Source: Hymenobacter siberiensis (GTDB lineage: Bacteria; Bacteroidota; Bacteroidia; Cytophagales; Hymenobacteraceae). From it: a stretch of 64,000 bases of DNA. The notes beneath the pieces were generated by a model, which saw nothing but the letters and a program-made list of their open reading frames with translations, was not told where the DNA came from and did no database searches. Of the stretch, positions 52,480 to 64,000 are shown in pieces; position 1 is the first letter of the stretch, and every line of letters starts with the position of its first letter. Location: positions 4,278,001 through 4,342,000 of the forward strand of contig NZ_JAHLZY020000001.1 of the NCBI RefSeq assembly GCF_018967865.2, written 5' to 3'. A program made the position numbers and the translations under genes.

Positions 52480-54540
52480 ATGTCCTTTCCTATTCGCCTG
52501 CTATTCCTCCTTTTCCTCGCCGGCGCGGCCCTGCCCGCCGCAGCCCAAAGCATTGCCTTTACCAAAGACAATTTTGGCAACGAAAAGGACGGCCTGCGCG
52601 AAGCCAACCGCAAGCTAAAAGCCGGCGACGACGACTACCGCGCCGACCCGCCGCGCTACGCCCAGGCCCTGCCGCACTTCCTGGCGGCCCAACTGTTCAA
52701 CCCCAACAATGCGGCCCTGAACGTTAAAATCGGAGACTGCTACCTGAATTCGGCCACCAAAACCGCCGCCCTGCCCTACCTGCAAAAGGCCGCTAAGCTT
52801 GATGCCACCGCCGATGCCCGCACCCACTACCTGCTGGCCCGAGCCCTGCACCTGAGCGCCAAGTGGCGCGAGGCCATGGCCGAATACCAGCTGGCCCCGC
52901 CCGTGGCCAGCAACACCCGCAACGGCGACGCCGGCACCATCACGCCCAACGACTTGCAGCGCCGCATGCAGGAGTGCCGCAACGGCCAGCAATTGATGGC
53001 CCACCCCACCCGCGTGTTCATCGACAACGCGGGGCCGGAGCTGAATTCGCCGGCCTCCGACTACGGCCCGGTGGTATCGGCCGACGAGTCGACCATCCTC
53101 ATCACCTCGCGCCGGGAGGGCTCGACGGGCGGCAAGAAAGACCCGGAGGGCAACGACTTTTTCGAAGACATTTACCAGTCGACCTGGAAAGGCAAGGCCT
53201 GGAGCCGCGCCACCAACCTGGGCGCGCCCGTAAACACCGACGACCACAACGCCACCGTGGGCCTGGCCCCCGACGGCCAGCGCATGCTGGTGTACGTGGG
53301 CACCAACGGCGGCGATTTGCTCGAAACCACCCTCAGCGGCAGCACCTGGGACAAGCCCCACCGCCTCAACAACCGCATCAACACCAACGCCCACGAAACC
53401 TCGGCCAGCTACTCGCCCGATGGCCGCTACCTCTATTTCGTGAGCGACCGGCCCGGCGGCGCGGGCAGCTCCGACATTTATAAGGTGGACCTCGATGGCA
53501 AAAACACGCCCGTGAGCCTGGGTCCGGCCATCAATACGGCGTATGGAGAAGAAGGCGCATTTATGGCCCCTGATGGCAAAACACTGTACTTTTCCTCCGA
53601 AGGCCACAACTCAATGGGCGGCTACGACATCTTTAAATCAGTATTTGAGAATAGCAAGTGGAGCACGCCCGAAAACCTGGGCTGGCCGATTAATACGCCC
53701 GACGACGACGTTTTTTTCGTGACTTCGGCCTCGGGGCGGCACGGCTACTACAGCAGCGAGCGGCCCGGCGGCCTCGGCGCGAAGGACATTTACCGCATCA
53801 CCTTTCTGGGTCCCGAAAAACAGCCTTTATTGAGCGAAGAAGACCAATTACTGGCCTCGCGCCTCGCGCCCATCAAGCAAATGGTGCTGGCGCCGGCCGT
53901 AGCGGTGGCCACGGCCCAGGTCACGATTCTGAAAGGCACCGTGACCGACGACGCCACGCACCAGCCCGTGGATGCTGCCATCGACCTGATTGACAACACC
54001 AGCGGCCAGACCATTGCCAATTTCCGCAGCAACACCACCTCGGGCCGCTACCTCGTGAGCCTGCCCTCGGGCACCAATTACGGCATCGTGGTGCGGCAGG
54101 ACGGCTACCTGTTTCACTCCGAAAACTTCGACCTGCCCGCCGGCGCGGCCTTTGCCGAAGTGGTGAAGGACATTCCGCTCAAGAAGGTCGAAATTGGCAC
54201 CACCATCGTTCTGCGCAACATTTTCTTCGATACCGGCAAGGCGACTCTGCGCCCCGAAAGCACCGCCGAGCTGGAACGCCTGCAAAAGCTCCTGACGGAA
54301 ACGCCCGCCCTGAAACTGGAAATGGCCGGCCACACCGACGATGTGGGCGAAGCTGCCCTAAACCAGGACCTGAGCCAGCGCCGCGCCCAGGCTGTGGTCA
54401 CCTACCTCACGCAGCACGGCATCGCTGCCAGCCGCCTCACGGCCGTGGGCTACGGCGAAAGCAAACCCGAAGTGCCCAATACCAGCAAAGGCAACCGCCA
54501 GCTCAACCGCCGTACCGAATTCAAGGTGACGGCCAAGTAG
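52480..54540 (+). CDS. PorE-like envelope protein (TPR, beta-propeller, CRD, OmpA domains)
   Basis: This 686-residue protein has a signal peptide ending AAAQ (about residue 23), TPR-like helices (about 30-160), PD40/WD40-type beta-propeller repeats (about 190-450, such as YSPDGRYLYFVSDRPGG and MAPDGKTLYFSSEGHN), a carboxypeptidase regulatory-like domain (about 485-560, LKGTVTDDATHQPVDAAI) and a C-terminal OmpA peptidoglycan-binding domain (about 575-686, FFDTGKATLRPES and GHTDDVGE). This is the order described for PorE of the type IX secretion system in Porphyromonas. That fits the T9SS cargo encoded in the window, but many Bacteroidota carry several such proteins, so the T9SS role is not certain. 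Confidence 0.85.
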   Translation: MSFPIRLLFLLFLAGAALPAAAQSIAFTKDNFGNEKDGLREANRKLKAGDDDYRADPPRYAQALPHFLAAQLFNPNNAALNVKIGDCYLNSATKTAALPYLQKAAKLDATADARTHYLLARALHLSAKWREAMAEYQLAPPVASNTRNGDAGTITPNDLQRRMQECRNGQQLMAHPTRVFIDNAGPELNSPASDYGPVVSADESTILITSRREGSTGGKKDPEGNDFFEDIYQSTWKGKAWSRATNLGAPVNTDDHNATVGLAPDGQRMLVYVGTNGGDLLETTLSGSTWDKPHRLNNRINTNAHETSASYSPDGRYLYFVSDRPGGAGSSDIYKVDLDGKNTPVSLGPAINTAYGEEGAFMAPDGKTLYFSSEGHNSMGGYDIFKSVFENSKWSTPENLGWPINTPDDDVFFVTSASGRHGYYSSERPGGLGAKDIYRITFLGPEKQPLLSEEDQLLASRLAPIKQMVLAPAVAVATAQVTILKGTVTDDATHQPVDAAIDLIDNTSGQTIANFRSNTTSGRYLVSLPSGTNYGIVVRQDGYLFHSENFDLPAGAAFAEVVKDIPLKKVEIGTTIVLRNIFFDTGKATLRPESTAELERLQKLLTETPALKLEMAGHTDDVGEAALNQDLSQRRAQAVVTYLTQHGIAASRLTAVGYGESKPEVPNTSKGNRQLNRRTEFKVTAK

Positions 54541-54542
54541 GC

Positions 54543-54606
54543 TGTAGCGCGGACTTTTAGTCCGCGTATGAGAGCTGCCATACGCGCACTAAAAGACCGC
54601 ACTACA
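54543..54606. repeat. Family B palindromic repeat, copy B3 (decayed)
   Basis: The left hairpin TGTAGCGCGGAC-TTTTA-GTCCGCG is intact. The right half (TACGCGCACTAAAAGACCGC then ACTACA) has lost exact symmetry. It begins 2 bp after the stop of the PorE-like gene. Confidence 0.8.
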
Positions 54607-54761
54607 GTCGGGCAAAACGCCGTGTTCATCGGGTTCTGCCCTTCGATAATCGGAAAGCCGGTTCGCCGCCAAATGGCCCGTTCTACCTTGCAGCGTCTAA
54701 ACCGCTGCCCAATCCGGCAGGTAGCATTTTCCGCTTGAAACTACTTCTCCGCTTTCTCTAT

Positions 54762-58391
<3,630 letters not shown>

Positions 58392-58447
58392 AAATTGACC
58401 GGTACGCCCTACATTCGTTACCAAAACCCCCTCAATTTTGCTTGTAT

Positions 58448-59173
58448 ATGGCTGTTTCTAATCTGCGTTGCTTAGTGGTTGATGACGACCCGCTCTCAGT
58501 TCAGGTAGTGCTCAATTGCATCAACAACACGCCATTTCTGACGGCCACCGGCAGCTTCACCAACCCCATCGAAGCCACCGAAGCCCTGCGTACCGCCCCC
58601 GTCGACCTGCTCTTTCTCGACGTGGAAATGCCGCTGCTTTCCGGCATCGAGCTCCTGGGCATGCTCCAGCACCCGCCGCTGGTCGTGCTCATCACCAGCA
58701 GCAAAGACTACGCGGTGCAGGCTTTTGAGCACGCCGTGGTCGACTACCTGGTGAAGCCCGTGAGCTACGCCCGCTTCCTGCAAGCCTCCCAAAAAGCCCT
58801 GGAAATGGCCGAGCGCCGCGCTACCACCACTCCCGACGCCATCGAAGTGCCCGACGCCGACGCCGATTTCACCTTCATGAAAGTCGACAACAAGCTCGTG
58901 CGCGTGGGCTTCGACGAAGTACGCTACGTGGAAGCCCTCGGCGACTACGTGCACATCGTCACGGGCCAGAGCAAGCTCATCGTGTACAGCACCATGAAGG
59001 CCGTGGAAGAGAAGTTTCCCAGCAACCGCTTCGTGCGCGTACACCGCTCATTCATTGTCAATTTCAACCGCATTCAGGCCCTTGAGGACAACTCGGTCAT
59101 TGTGGAAGCCAAGCACATTCCCGTGGGCCAGACCTACCTGCGCGAGGTCATGCAGCGCCTGAACAAATTCTAG
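58448..59173 (+). CDS. LytTR-type response regulator
   Basis: This 241-residue protein has a receiver domain (about 5-120) with acidic residues VDDDP and phospho-acceptor Asp58 in LLFLDVEMP, and a C-terminal LytTR DNA-binding domain (about 140-240) with VRYVEALGDYVHI and RFVRVHRSFIVN. It probably receives phosphate from the Hpt domain of the hybrid kinase encoded 56 bp upstream and regulates transcription. The ATG at 58448 is chosen because the receiver starts immediately afterwards; the frame is open to 58388. Confidence 0.93.
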   Translation: MAVSNLRCLVVDDDPLSVQVVLNCINNTPFLTATGSFTNPIEATEALRTAPVDLLFLDVEMPLLSGIELLGMLQHPPLVVLITSSKDYAVQAFEHAVVDYLVKPVSYARFLQASQKALEMAERRATTTPDAIEVPDADADFTFMKVDNKLVRVGFDEVRYVEALGDYVHIVTGQSKLIVYSTMKAVEEKFPSNRFVRVHRSFIVNFNRIQALEDNSVIVEAKHIPVGQTYLREVMQRLNKF

Positions 59174-59206
59174 CCACCGCGCTTTCCCCCTGTCTACTTC
59201 TCTGAT

Positions 59207-59827
59207 ATGCGCTTTTCATTAGCCGTTATTTCCGCCAAAACCTCACTGCTGGCCGCCCTGCTCATGTTGGTGGGCTTTGCCGCCCAGGCCCAGCAGGCCG
59301 GCGATACCACCAGCATAAGTTGCGGCCCGCCGCTGCCCCGCATGCTGTGCGTAGACCTCGACGGCCGCCCATCCATCGACGAGCCCGCCGGCCCCTTCAC
59401 CTACCAATGGCACATGGGCGATGGCACCACCCTCACCGGCCCCACGGTGAGCTACTGCTACAAGGAGCGCAAGAACTACGTGGTCGAGCTCGACGTCATC
59501 GTGGATAAAACCGGCGAAATCCGACGTGGCCAGAAGTACATCCCCGTCAACCTCGTGCAGCAGGATATCATCGATTTCACTACCACCACCCGCGTGCACG
59601 TGGGCCAGCCCGTGTCCTTCGATTCGCCCGAGGCCCAGCTCATCACCTGCCGCAACGTGCAGTATGTCTGGGATTTTCGCGATGGCACCATTATGCAGGG
59701 CCGCACGGCGCAGCATAGCTTCCGCCGCCCCGGCACGTACTCGGTGCGCTTCAGCATGCGCGGCTACGGCTCGCAGGACTGCGTGGCCAGCCACTGCGTT
59801 TCGCGCGAAATCGTAGTTGAGCCCTAA
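59207..59827 (+). CDS. Secreted PKD-domain protein
   Basis: This 206-residue protein has a signal peptide ending AQAQ (about residue 27) and two PKD-like beta-sandwiches. Their hallmarks are FTYQWHMGDGTTLTGPTVSY and QYVWDFRDGTIMQGRTAQHS. It contains six cysteines after the signal peptide, suggesting disulphides and an extracytoplasmic location. No enzyme or sorting domain is present. It follows the LytTR gene by 33 bp and could be its target or partner. The rest of the protein is not recognisable. Confidence 0.78.
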   Translation: MRFSLAVISAKTSLLAALLMLVGFAAQAQQAGDTTSISCGPPLPRMLCVDLDGRPSIDEPAGPFTYQWHMGDGTTLTGPTVSYCYKERKNYVVELDVIVDKTGEIRRGQKYIPVNLVQQDIIDFTTTTRVHVGQPVSFDSPEAQLITCRNVQYVWDFRDGTIMQGRTAQHSFRRPGTYSVRFSMRGYGSQDCVASHCVSREIVVEP

Positions 59828-59868
59828 GCTGAGGGGCAGATACAACTCCCTGGCGGTGCTGATACCGT

Positions 59869-59945
59869 GTTATACTCGTCCCGAAGTAGAGTGCGGGGTC
59901 GTACCCTACTTCGTTTTTCGCAATCCACTTCGTGACGAGTATAAC
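59869..59945. terminator. Nested inverted repeats with a terminator inside
   Basis: Outer arms GTTATACTCGTC (59869-59880) and GACGAGTATAAC (59934-59945) are a perfect 12-bp inverted repeat. Inside, CGAAGTAG (59882-59889) and CTACTTCG (59906-59913) form a second perfect stem followed by TTTTT, a rho-independent terminator for the PKD gene. The outer arms look like the ends of a small mobile or structured element. Confidence 0.7.
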
Positions 59946-59954
59946 TAATAGAAC

Positions 59955-59981
59955 GTCATCCTGAGCGGAGCGAAGGATGAC
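59955..59981. repeat. Short palindrome related to family A
   Basis: GTCATCCT and AGGATGAC form a perfect 8-bp stem with inner GAGCGGAGCGA. The outer GAACGTCAT matches the ends of family A. It lies just downstream of the nested inverted repeats and before the end of the minus-strand gene at 60025. Confidence 0.7.
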
Positions 59982-60024
59982 AAACGCTTAGAAGCTGTAT
60001 TCTGAGTCAATGCTGCCGCTCGTG

Positions 60025-61545
60025 CTACGGCGCTTCGTTTGGTACCGGCGGGCCTTCGCGCAGCAAGTCCAGCACCAGCTCCCACAAATGCTCATACGGG
60101 ATGATTTCGACCTCGGCAAAGGCCTCGCCGGGTGGCTGCGTGTCGCGCAGCTGCTGGAGCAGGGCTTTGCCGCGCTCGGCAATGCGGTCGGCATCGAAAT
60201 TCTTTTCCACGATAATCGACAGCAGACGCAGAAACAGGCGGCTCCGCAGCGTGTTGGCTTCGTACAGATGGCGCTGCTGGTACTTGCGCAGGCGTTCCAG
60301 GCGTTGCATCACGGCTTCCAGGTTGCGCTCGCGCAGGAAGTGCAGCAGCTGGAGCACCAGAATGGCCACGTTGTGGCCTCGCTTGTCGCGGCTGTATTCG
60401 GGCAGCATCAGCACCCATTGGGCCAGCTGCCGCTGGCGGGCCGTGGTATTGCGGGCGGGCGGCACCACAAAATCGACGTACGACCGATATAAGTCCCACC
60501 GCTGCAAGGCCGTATCCCGCTGAATGGAATAGGCCGGGTTCTTGGCGATAATGCCCATCAGCTGCTGCGCTCGCTCGTATTGCTGGGCGTGCAAAGCCAG
60601 CAACACGTAGTGCTCCTGAAAATAAAACCAGTTGTGGGACGACGGGTGAAAATCCCGGTTGTACTCATCGGCCAGCCGCAGGCCCTGCACCGGCTGCCGG
60701 CTGCGCAGGTAGGCATACACGCTCACAAAATGGTTGAAGCGAATATCAAAGCGCCGGTCGTTCAGCTTGCCCGCCCGTAGCCGCCGCGAGGCCAGCGCCG
60801 TCACCCGAATCATCTCCTGATAGTTGCCTTGCAGCTCCTCGTAGGCCAGCCGGGCCCGGTACACAATGTTATAGGTAGTGAAGCTGCGGGCCCGGCGGTG
60901 CAGGGCATCGAGCTGGGCAATGCGGTCGGGCAGCACGGCCAGCACGGCCCGGCGGGTTGCCACGGTTCCGCTCAGGGCCAGCTGGGTTTCGGTGTGCAGC
61001 TGCTCGGCCTCGTCCTCCCAGGCCAATACCTGCTGCGCGCGCTGAAATACCTTAGCTGCTTTCTTATAAAGGATAGTTTGCTGCCGCTCGGCGTGCAGGT
61101 TGCGCAGCATGCGGGCGCACATCACCACGTATTGCGTAAACTCGCCGGCTTCGGCCAGCCGCAGGCAGCGCTGCAGCAGCCGTTCCGACAGCTTGTACTC
61201 GCGCTCGGCATACAGAATACTCACCTTGTGCAGCAGGTCCAGGCATTCCAGCTCGTAACGCCGCGACACCAGCAACCGGGGGTCGGAGTGGTCCAGGAAG
61301 TACAGCTGGTTGAGCAGCTTGCTGCGCACCCGCGACTGCAGCTTGTGCAGGGCCCGCACATTGGCCAGCGTAGTCTTGCCATATAAGGCTTTCACCACCT
61401 GTAATTGGGTGGCTTCCGGCGACTTATTCAGGGATTCCACGAACTGGTTCTCTTTGTTCGCCTGATTGTTCCGCAAATCCAGGATTGGCAGAGAAGACAA
61501 ACTACGCGATGTCACAATTCGCGCCAAATTCGCAATTTCATTCAT
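60025..61545 (-). CDS. Helical-repeat (TPR-like) protein, function unknown
   Basis: This 506-residue cytoplasmic protein has no signal peptide. The N-terminal region (FVESLNKSPEATQLQVVKAL) is followed by LHKLQSRVRSKLLNQLYFLD, and helical hairpins fill the rest, for example EYKLSERLLQRCLRLAEAGE. Size and layout resemble the protein at 20183-21727, although sequence identity is low. No catalytic motif is seen. It is divergent from the glycine-rich repeat gene across a very AT-rich gap. Confidence 0.68.
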   Translation of the reverse strand: MNEIANLARIVTSRSLSSLPILDLRNNQANKENQFVESLNKSPEATQLQVVKALYGKTTLANVRALHKLQSRVRSKLLNQLYFLDHSDPRLLVSRRYELECLDLLHKVSILYAEREYKLSERLLQRCLRLAEAGEFTQYVVMCARMLRNLHAERQQTILYKKAAKVFQRAQQVLAWEDEAEQLHTETQLALSGTVATRRAVLAVLPDRIAQLDALHRRARSFTTYNIVYRARLAYEELQGNYQEMIRVTALASRRLRAGKLNDRRFDIRFNHFVSVYAYLRSRQPVQGLRLADEYNRDFHPSSHNWFYFQEHYVLLALHAQQYERAQQLMGIIAKNPAYSIQRDTALQRWDLYRSYVDFVVPPARNTTARQRQLAQWVLMLPEYSRDKRGHNVAILVLQLLHFLRERNLEAVMQRLERLRKYQQRHLYEANTLRSRLFLRLLSIIVEKNFDADRIAERGKALLQQLRDTQPPGEAFAEVEIIPYEHLWELVLDLLREGPPVPNEAP

Positions 61546-61913
61546 AGAAAAAGTGCCTTAGAAGCCATAAATCAGAATTTTTGTAAAATTTTTCCTCTTA
61601 AAACCGATGTCTTAAAAACCGGTATACTTTCCTTTTTTAATACCAGCACAACAATCACCTTTGTATCATGATATAATGGGGTGTTTTTGAGCGATGATGT
61701 CACAATTTGGCTTGTTTTTCCTAAAAGTTCAAATAAAATTGTGTGATTGCCTGTATCCAATAGTCTTTTCAGAAAAAAAACTTTTTTTATTTATTTAATT
61801 TATCAATATAATTTTAGTCAGTTCTAGCGCAATATAGTCCTTTTTTAAGCCCCATGGAGGCCACAACTTTGTGTCAATCAATCACCTAATGCACCTTCCA
61901 ACTCCTCCATATC
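61546..61913. promoter_or_regulatory. AT-rich divergent promoter region
   Basis: The 368-bp gap between the helical-repeat gene and the glycine-rich repeat gene is the most AT-rich stretch of the window from about 61560 to 61850 (for example AAAAAACTTTTTTTATTTAT). It likely holds promoters for both genes. No specific -33/-7 pair is claimed, and no RNA gene or coding frame is seen. Confidence 0.5.
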
Positions 61914-62405
61914 GTGCTGAACCTCCTCGCCATCGCCCTCTTTCAAGTTGCCAGCTTTTCTTCTGTTGGCGCACAGTCAAACGTTGCCAAACAGGCTTCG
62001 ACAGCCCCGGCTATTGTGACCTCAATTTTGCCAGGTGGCACGGGCGGCTGGGGCGGCGACATTGCTCTTGATGGCGGCACCGGTGGCTGGGGTGGCGATG
62101 TTGCTGTGCTTAAGGACGGCGGCACGGGCGGCTGGGGCGGCGACATTGCTCTTGATGGCGGCACCGGCGGCTGGGGCGGTGACATCGCCATGCTTAAAGA
62201 CGGTGGCACCGGCGGTTGGGGCGGCGACATTGCTCTTGATGGCGGCACCGGTGGCTGGGGTGGCGATGTTGCTGTGCTTAAGGACGGCGGCACCGGCGGT
62301 TGGGGCGGCGATGTTACCATGACCAAGGATGGCGGCACGGGCGGCTGGGGTGGTGACATCGCCCTCGACGGTGGCACGGGCGGCTGGGGCGGCGACATCG
62401 CCTAA
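61914..62405 (+). CDS. Secreted protein of nine GGTGGWGGD repeats
   Basis: This 163-residue protein starts at GTG; no ATG is available because an in-frame stop lies at 61887. A signal peptide (LLAIALFQVASFSSVGAQ) and a short spacer lead into nine tandem copies of GGTGGWGGD. They are joined by alternating 4-residue (IALD-like) and 6-residue (VAVLKD-like) linkers, so units of 13 and 15 residues tend to alternate. The protein ends right after the ninth copy. DNA copies are nearly identical, suggesting recent expansion. The regular Trp and Asp spacing could suit a surface coat or adhesive, but no function is known. A solute-binding lipoprotein gene follows 61 bp downstream. Confidence 0.72.
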   Translation: MLNLLAIALFQVASFSSVGAQSNVAKQASTAPAIVTSILPGGTGGWGGDIALDGGTGGWGGDVAVLKDGGTGGWGGDIALDGGTGGWGGDIAMLKDGGTGGWGGDIALDGGTGGWGGDVAVLKDGGTGGWGGDVTMTKDGGTGGWGGDIALDGGTGGWGGDIA

Positions 62406-62466
62406 ACGGGCGGCACAATTTCATCCTTATATTGCCTATTCACCTTGGTGAAATAGTAATATTCGA

Positions 62467-64000
62467 TGCTCGTTCCAAAGAAAAATCCCTCAGGAGTTCT
62501 GCTTTGGCTTATCTTCAGCTCCCTGCTGGCTTGTAGCTGCTCCTCAAAAGGCAGCCCGCATGAAGCCATCCGAATAAGATGGGTCCACGACCCCGAAACC
62601 ATTAACCCGATGGCCCTCGTCAACCAGACCGCCGTTGAGGTAAACAACCTGCTTCACCTCAGCCTGATACAGGCCGAAGTAACAAACCACCAGTACGTGC
62701 CAGCCCTGGCCGTCGCATTGCCGGAAGTCCGGCTGGTTGGCGACTCGCTGATGCACATCACCTATGAGCTGCGGCCGGTGGCCGCGTGGGACGATGGCCG
62801 CCCCATACTGGGAAGCGACGTAGCTTTCACCGTCAAGCTCATGTTTTGCCCGGGCCTGCCCAATGAAGTAGTCAGAAACCAATACCACTTTATTAAAGCG
62901 GTAATTACGGACCCGGCCACCCCGCGCCGGTTCACCATTGTGTGCTGGGGGCAGGCGCCGGAATACGTAAAGGCCACCGGTGATTTTTATATCCTGCCGG
63001 CCGCCACGCTGGACCCCGCCGGCCGCCTCAGCCGCTTCACCCTGGCCGAGCTGCAACACCGCGCGCCAACTGCCCCCGCCGATACGGCCCTGCAAGCCCT
63101 GGCCCGCCAATACCAGCAAGGCTATGCCGGCCACTCGCCGGGGCAACTGCCCGGCTGCGGGCCATACGAGCTGGTGAGCTGGGAAAAAGACCGTTTCCTG
63201 TATTTGCGGCGCAAGTCCCACTGGTGGGCCGACCAGCTGCACCCCACGCCCCTGATGCTCCGGGCCAAGCCACAGCAGCTGGAATACGTCATTATTCCGG
63301 ATGTGGCCACGGCCATTCTCGCCCTGCGACGCGGCGAGCTGGATGTATTTCCGCAAATGCCGGCCCGCGAGTTTGAGCGCCTGCGCACCGCCCCGGCCAC
63401 GCGGGCAGCACTGCAGTTTTACACCACGGACTCCTACAATGTGGTGACGGCGGGCTTCAATACCAGCCACCCGGCCCTGGCCGATGCCGCTACCCGCCGG
63501 GCCCTGAGCCGATGCTTTGATGCCGGCCGCCTGATGAAAGCCACCCAGCTGGGGGCCGGCCAGCGCACCGTGGGCTTCATCAGTCCCTCCGACACGGCGA
63601 ACTACAATCGTGCGCTGTCCCTCATCCCCTTCGACCCCATTCAAGCAGCGGCCTTATTGCGCCAGAGCGGCTGGCGGCGGGCGGCCGCGCCCACGGCCGG
63701 CTGGTTCCGGCCGGGCCCCGGTGGCACGCGCCAGCAGCTGCGCCTAACCATGCGCTACCGCGCCGGCGACCCCTTGCTTACCACCATCGCGCTGCAGTTT
63801 CAGGCAGCTACGGCCCCGCTCGATATCCCGGTTTCGCTGCTGCCCACCGAAGCGGGGTCTTTTTCGGAGGCCTTGCGCGTCGGCGATTTCGACATGTATG
63901 CCCAAGTGCTGAAAGGTAATCCGTTTATGTTCAACTTCACGTCTTTTTTGCATTCGCAGGGCATTGGGGTGAGCAATTTCACGCGGTTCAGCACCCCGGC
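62467..64000 (+). CDS. Family 5 extracellular solute-binding lipoprotein (3' truncated by window)
   Basis: The frame is open from the ATG at 62467 to the window end, 511 codons, with no stop. A lipoprotein signal (VLLWLIFSSLLAC, lipidated Cys near residue 23) leads into an oligopeptide-binding-like (OppA/DppA, SBP_bac_5) fold. Typical features are AAWDDGRPILGSDVAFTVKL near residue 120, GPYELVSWEKDRFLYLRR near residue 238 and ALRRGELDVFPQMPAREFER near residue 285. It probably captures peptides or similar ligands at the cell surface for an ABC transporter encoded beyond the window. The last domain and stop codon are not included. Confidence 0.83.

Noticed and set aside
61943..62398. Proline-rich minus-strand frame opposite the GGTGGWGGD gene
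   Set aside because: It is the mirror of the tandem repeat. The plus-strand frame has a signal peptide and a sensible start, and the antisense frame has neither.
62544..63644. 366-codon minus-strand frame near the window end
   Set aside because: It is antisense to a clear family 5 solute-binding lipoprotein whose frame is open to the window edge.

Overview
The window is about 64 kb of GC-rich DNA from a member of the Bacteroidota, most likely Hymenobacter or a close relative. This rests on type IX secretion (T9SS) sorting domains on secreted proteins, a PorE-like OmpA protein, DUF3494 and DUF4833 families, Bacteroidota-style AraC and LytTR regulators, many TPR histidine kinases, and almost no Shine-Dalgarno sequences. 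No database search was possible; assignments rest on motifs and recalled family features. I recognised no tRNA, rRNA, CRISPR array, transposase or phage gene.

Layout. 1-4.7 kb: the end of a probable beta-glucan locus (PKD protein, two GH16 glucanases, a T9SS cargo). 4.9-7 kb: a LysR regulator and a YeiH-type transporter. 7-20 kb, minus strand: a branched-chain amino acid supercluster, leuA-(57-codon ORF)-leuC-leuD-leuB-[leader peptide and attenuator]-ilvE-ilvD-ilvB-ilvN-ilvC-ilvA. The ilvA copy is broken in three places. Palindromic repeats sit in most of the gaps. 20-24 kb: a helical-repeat protein, a DUF3494 ice-binding-like T9SS protein and an AraC-type regulator. 24-28 kb: a DUF4833 protein and a large membrane protein with HEAT-like repeats and a cyclic-nucleotide-binding domain.

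28.3-47.4 kb, minus strand: the most unusual region. Eight tandem histidine kinase genes, one of them interrupted by an amber codon, are followed by a lone receiver and a receiver-class III cyclase protein. Four of the kinases form an alternating B-A-B-A series with 2-nt gaps, consistent with duplication of a two-gene unit followed by segmental exchange. The only receivers nearby are the last two genes, so the locus looks like a many-sensor, few-output system. Its cyclase points convergently at the cyclic-nucleotide-binding transporter.

48-64 kb: an HD-domain protein, a MoeB-rhodanese protein, an acetamidase/formamidase family protein, a TPR protein, a PorE-like protein, a propeller-type hybrid histidine kinase with its LytTR regulator, a PKD protein, a second helical-repeat protein, a secreted protein made of nine GGTGGWGGD repeats, and a family 5 solute-binding lipoprotein that runs off the window end.

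At least four families of palindromic repeats are scattered between genes. Several supply the stop codon of the gene they abut, and one family shows paired (compensatory) changes between its arms.
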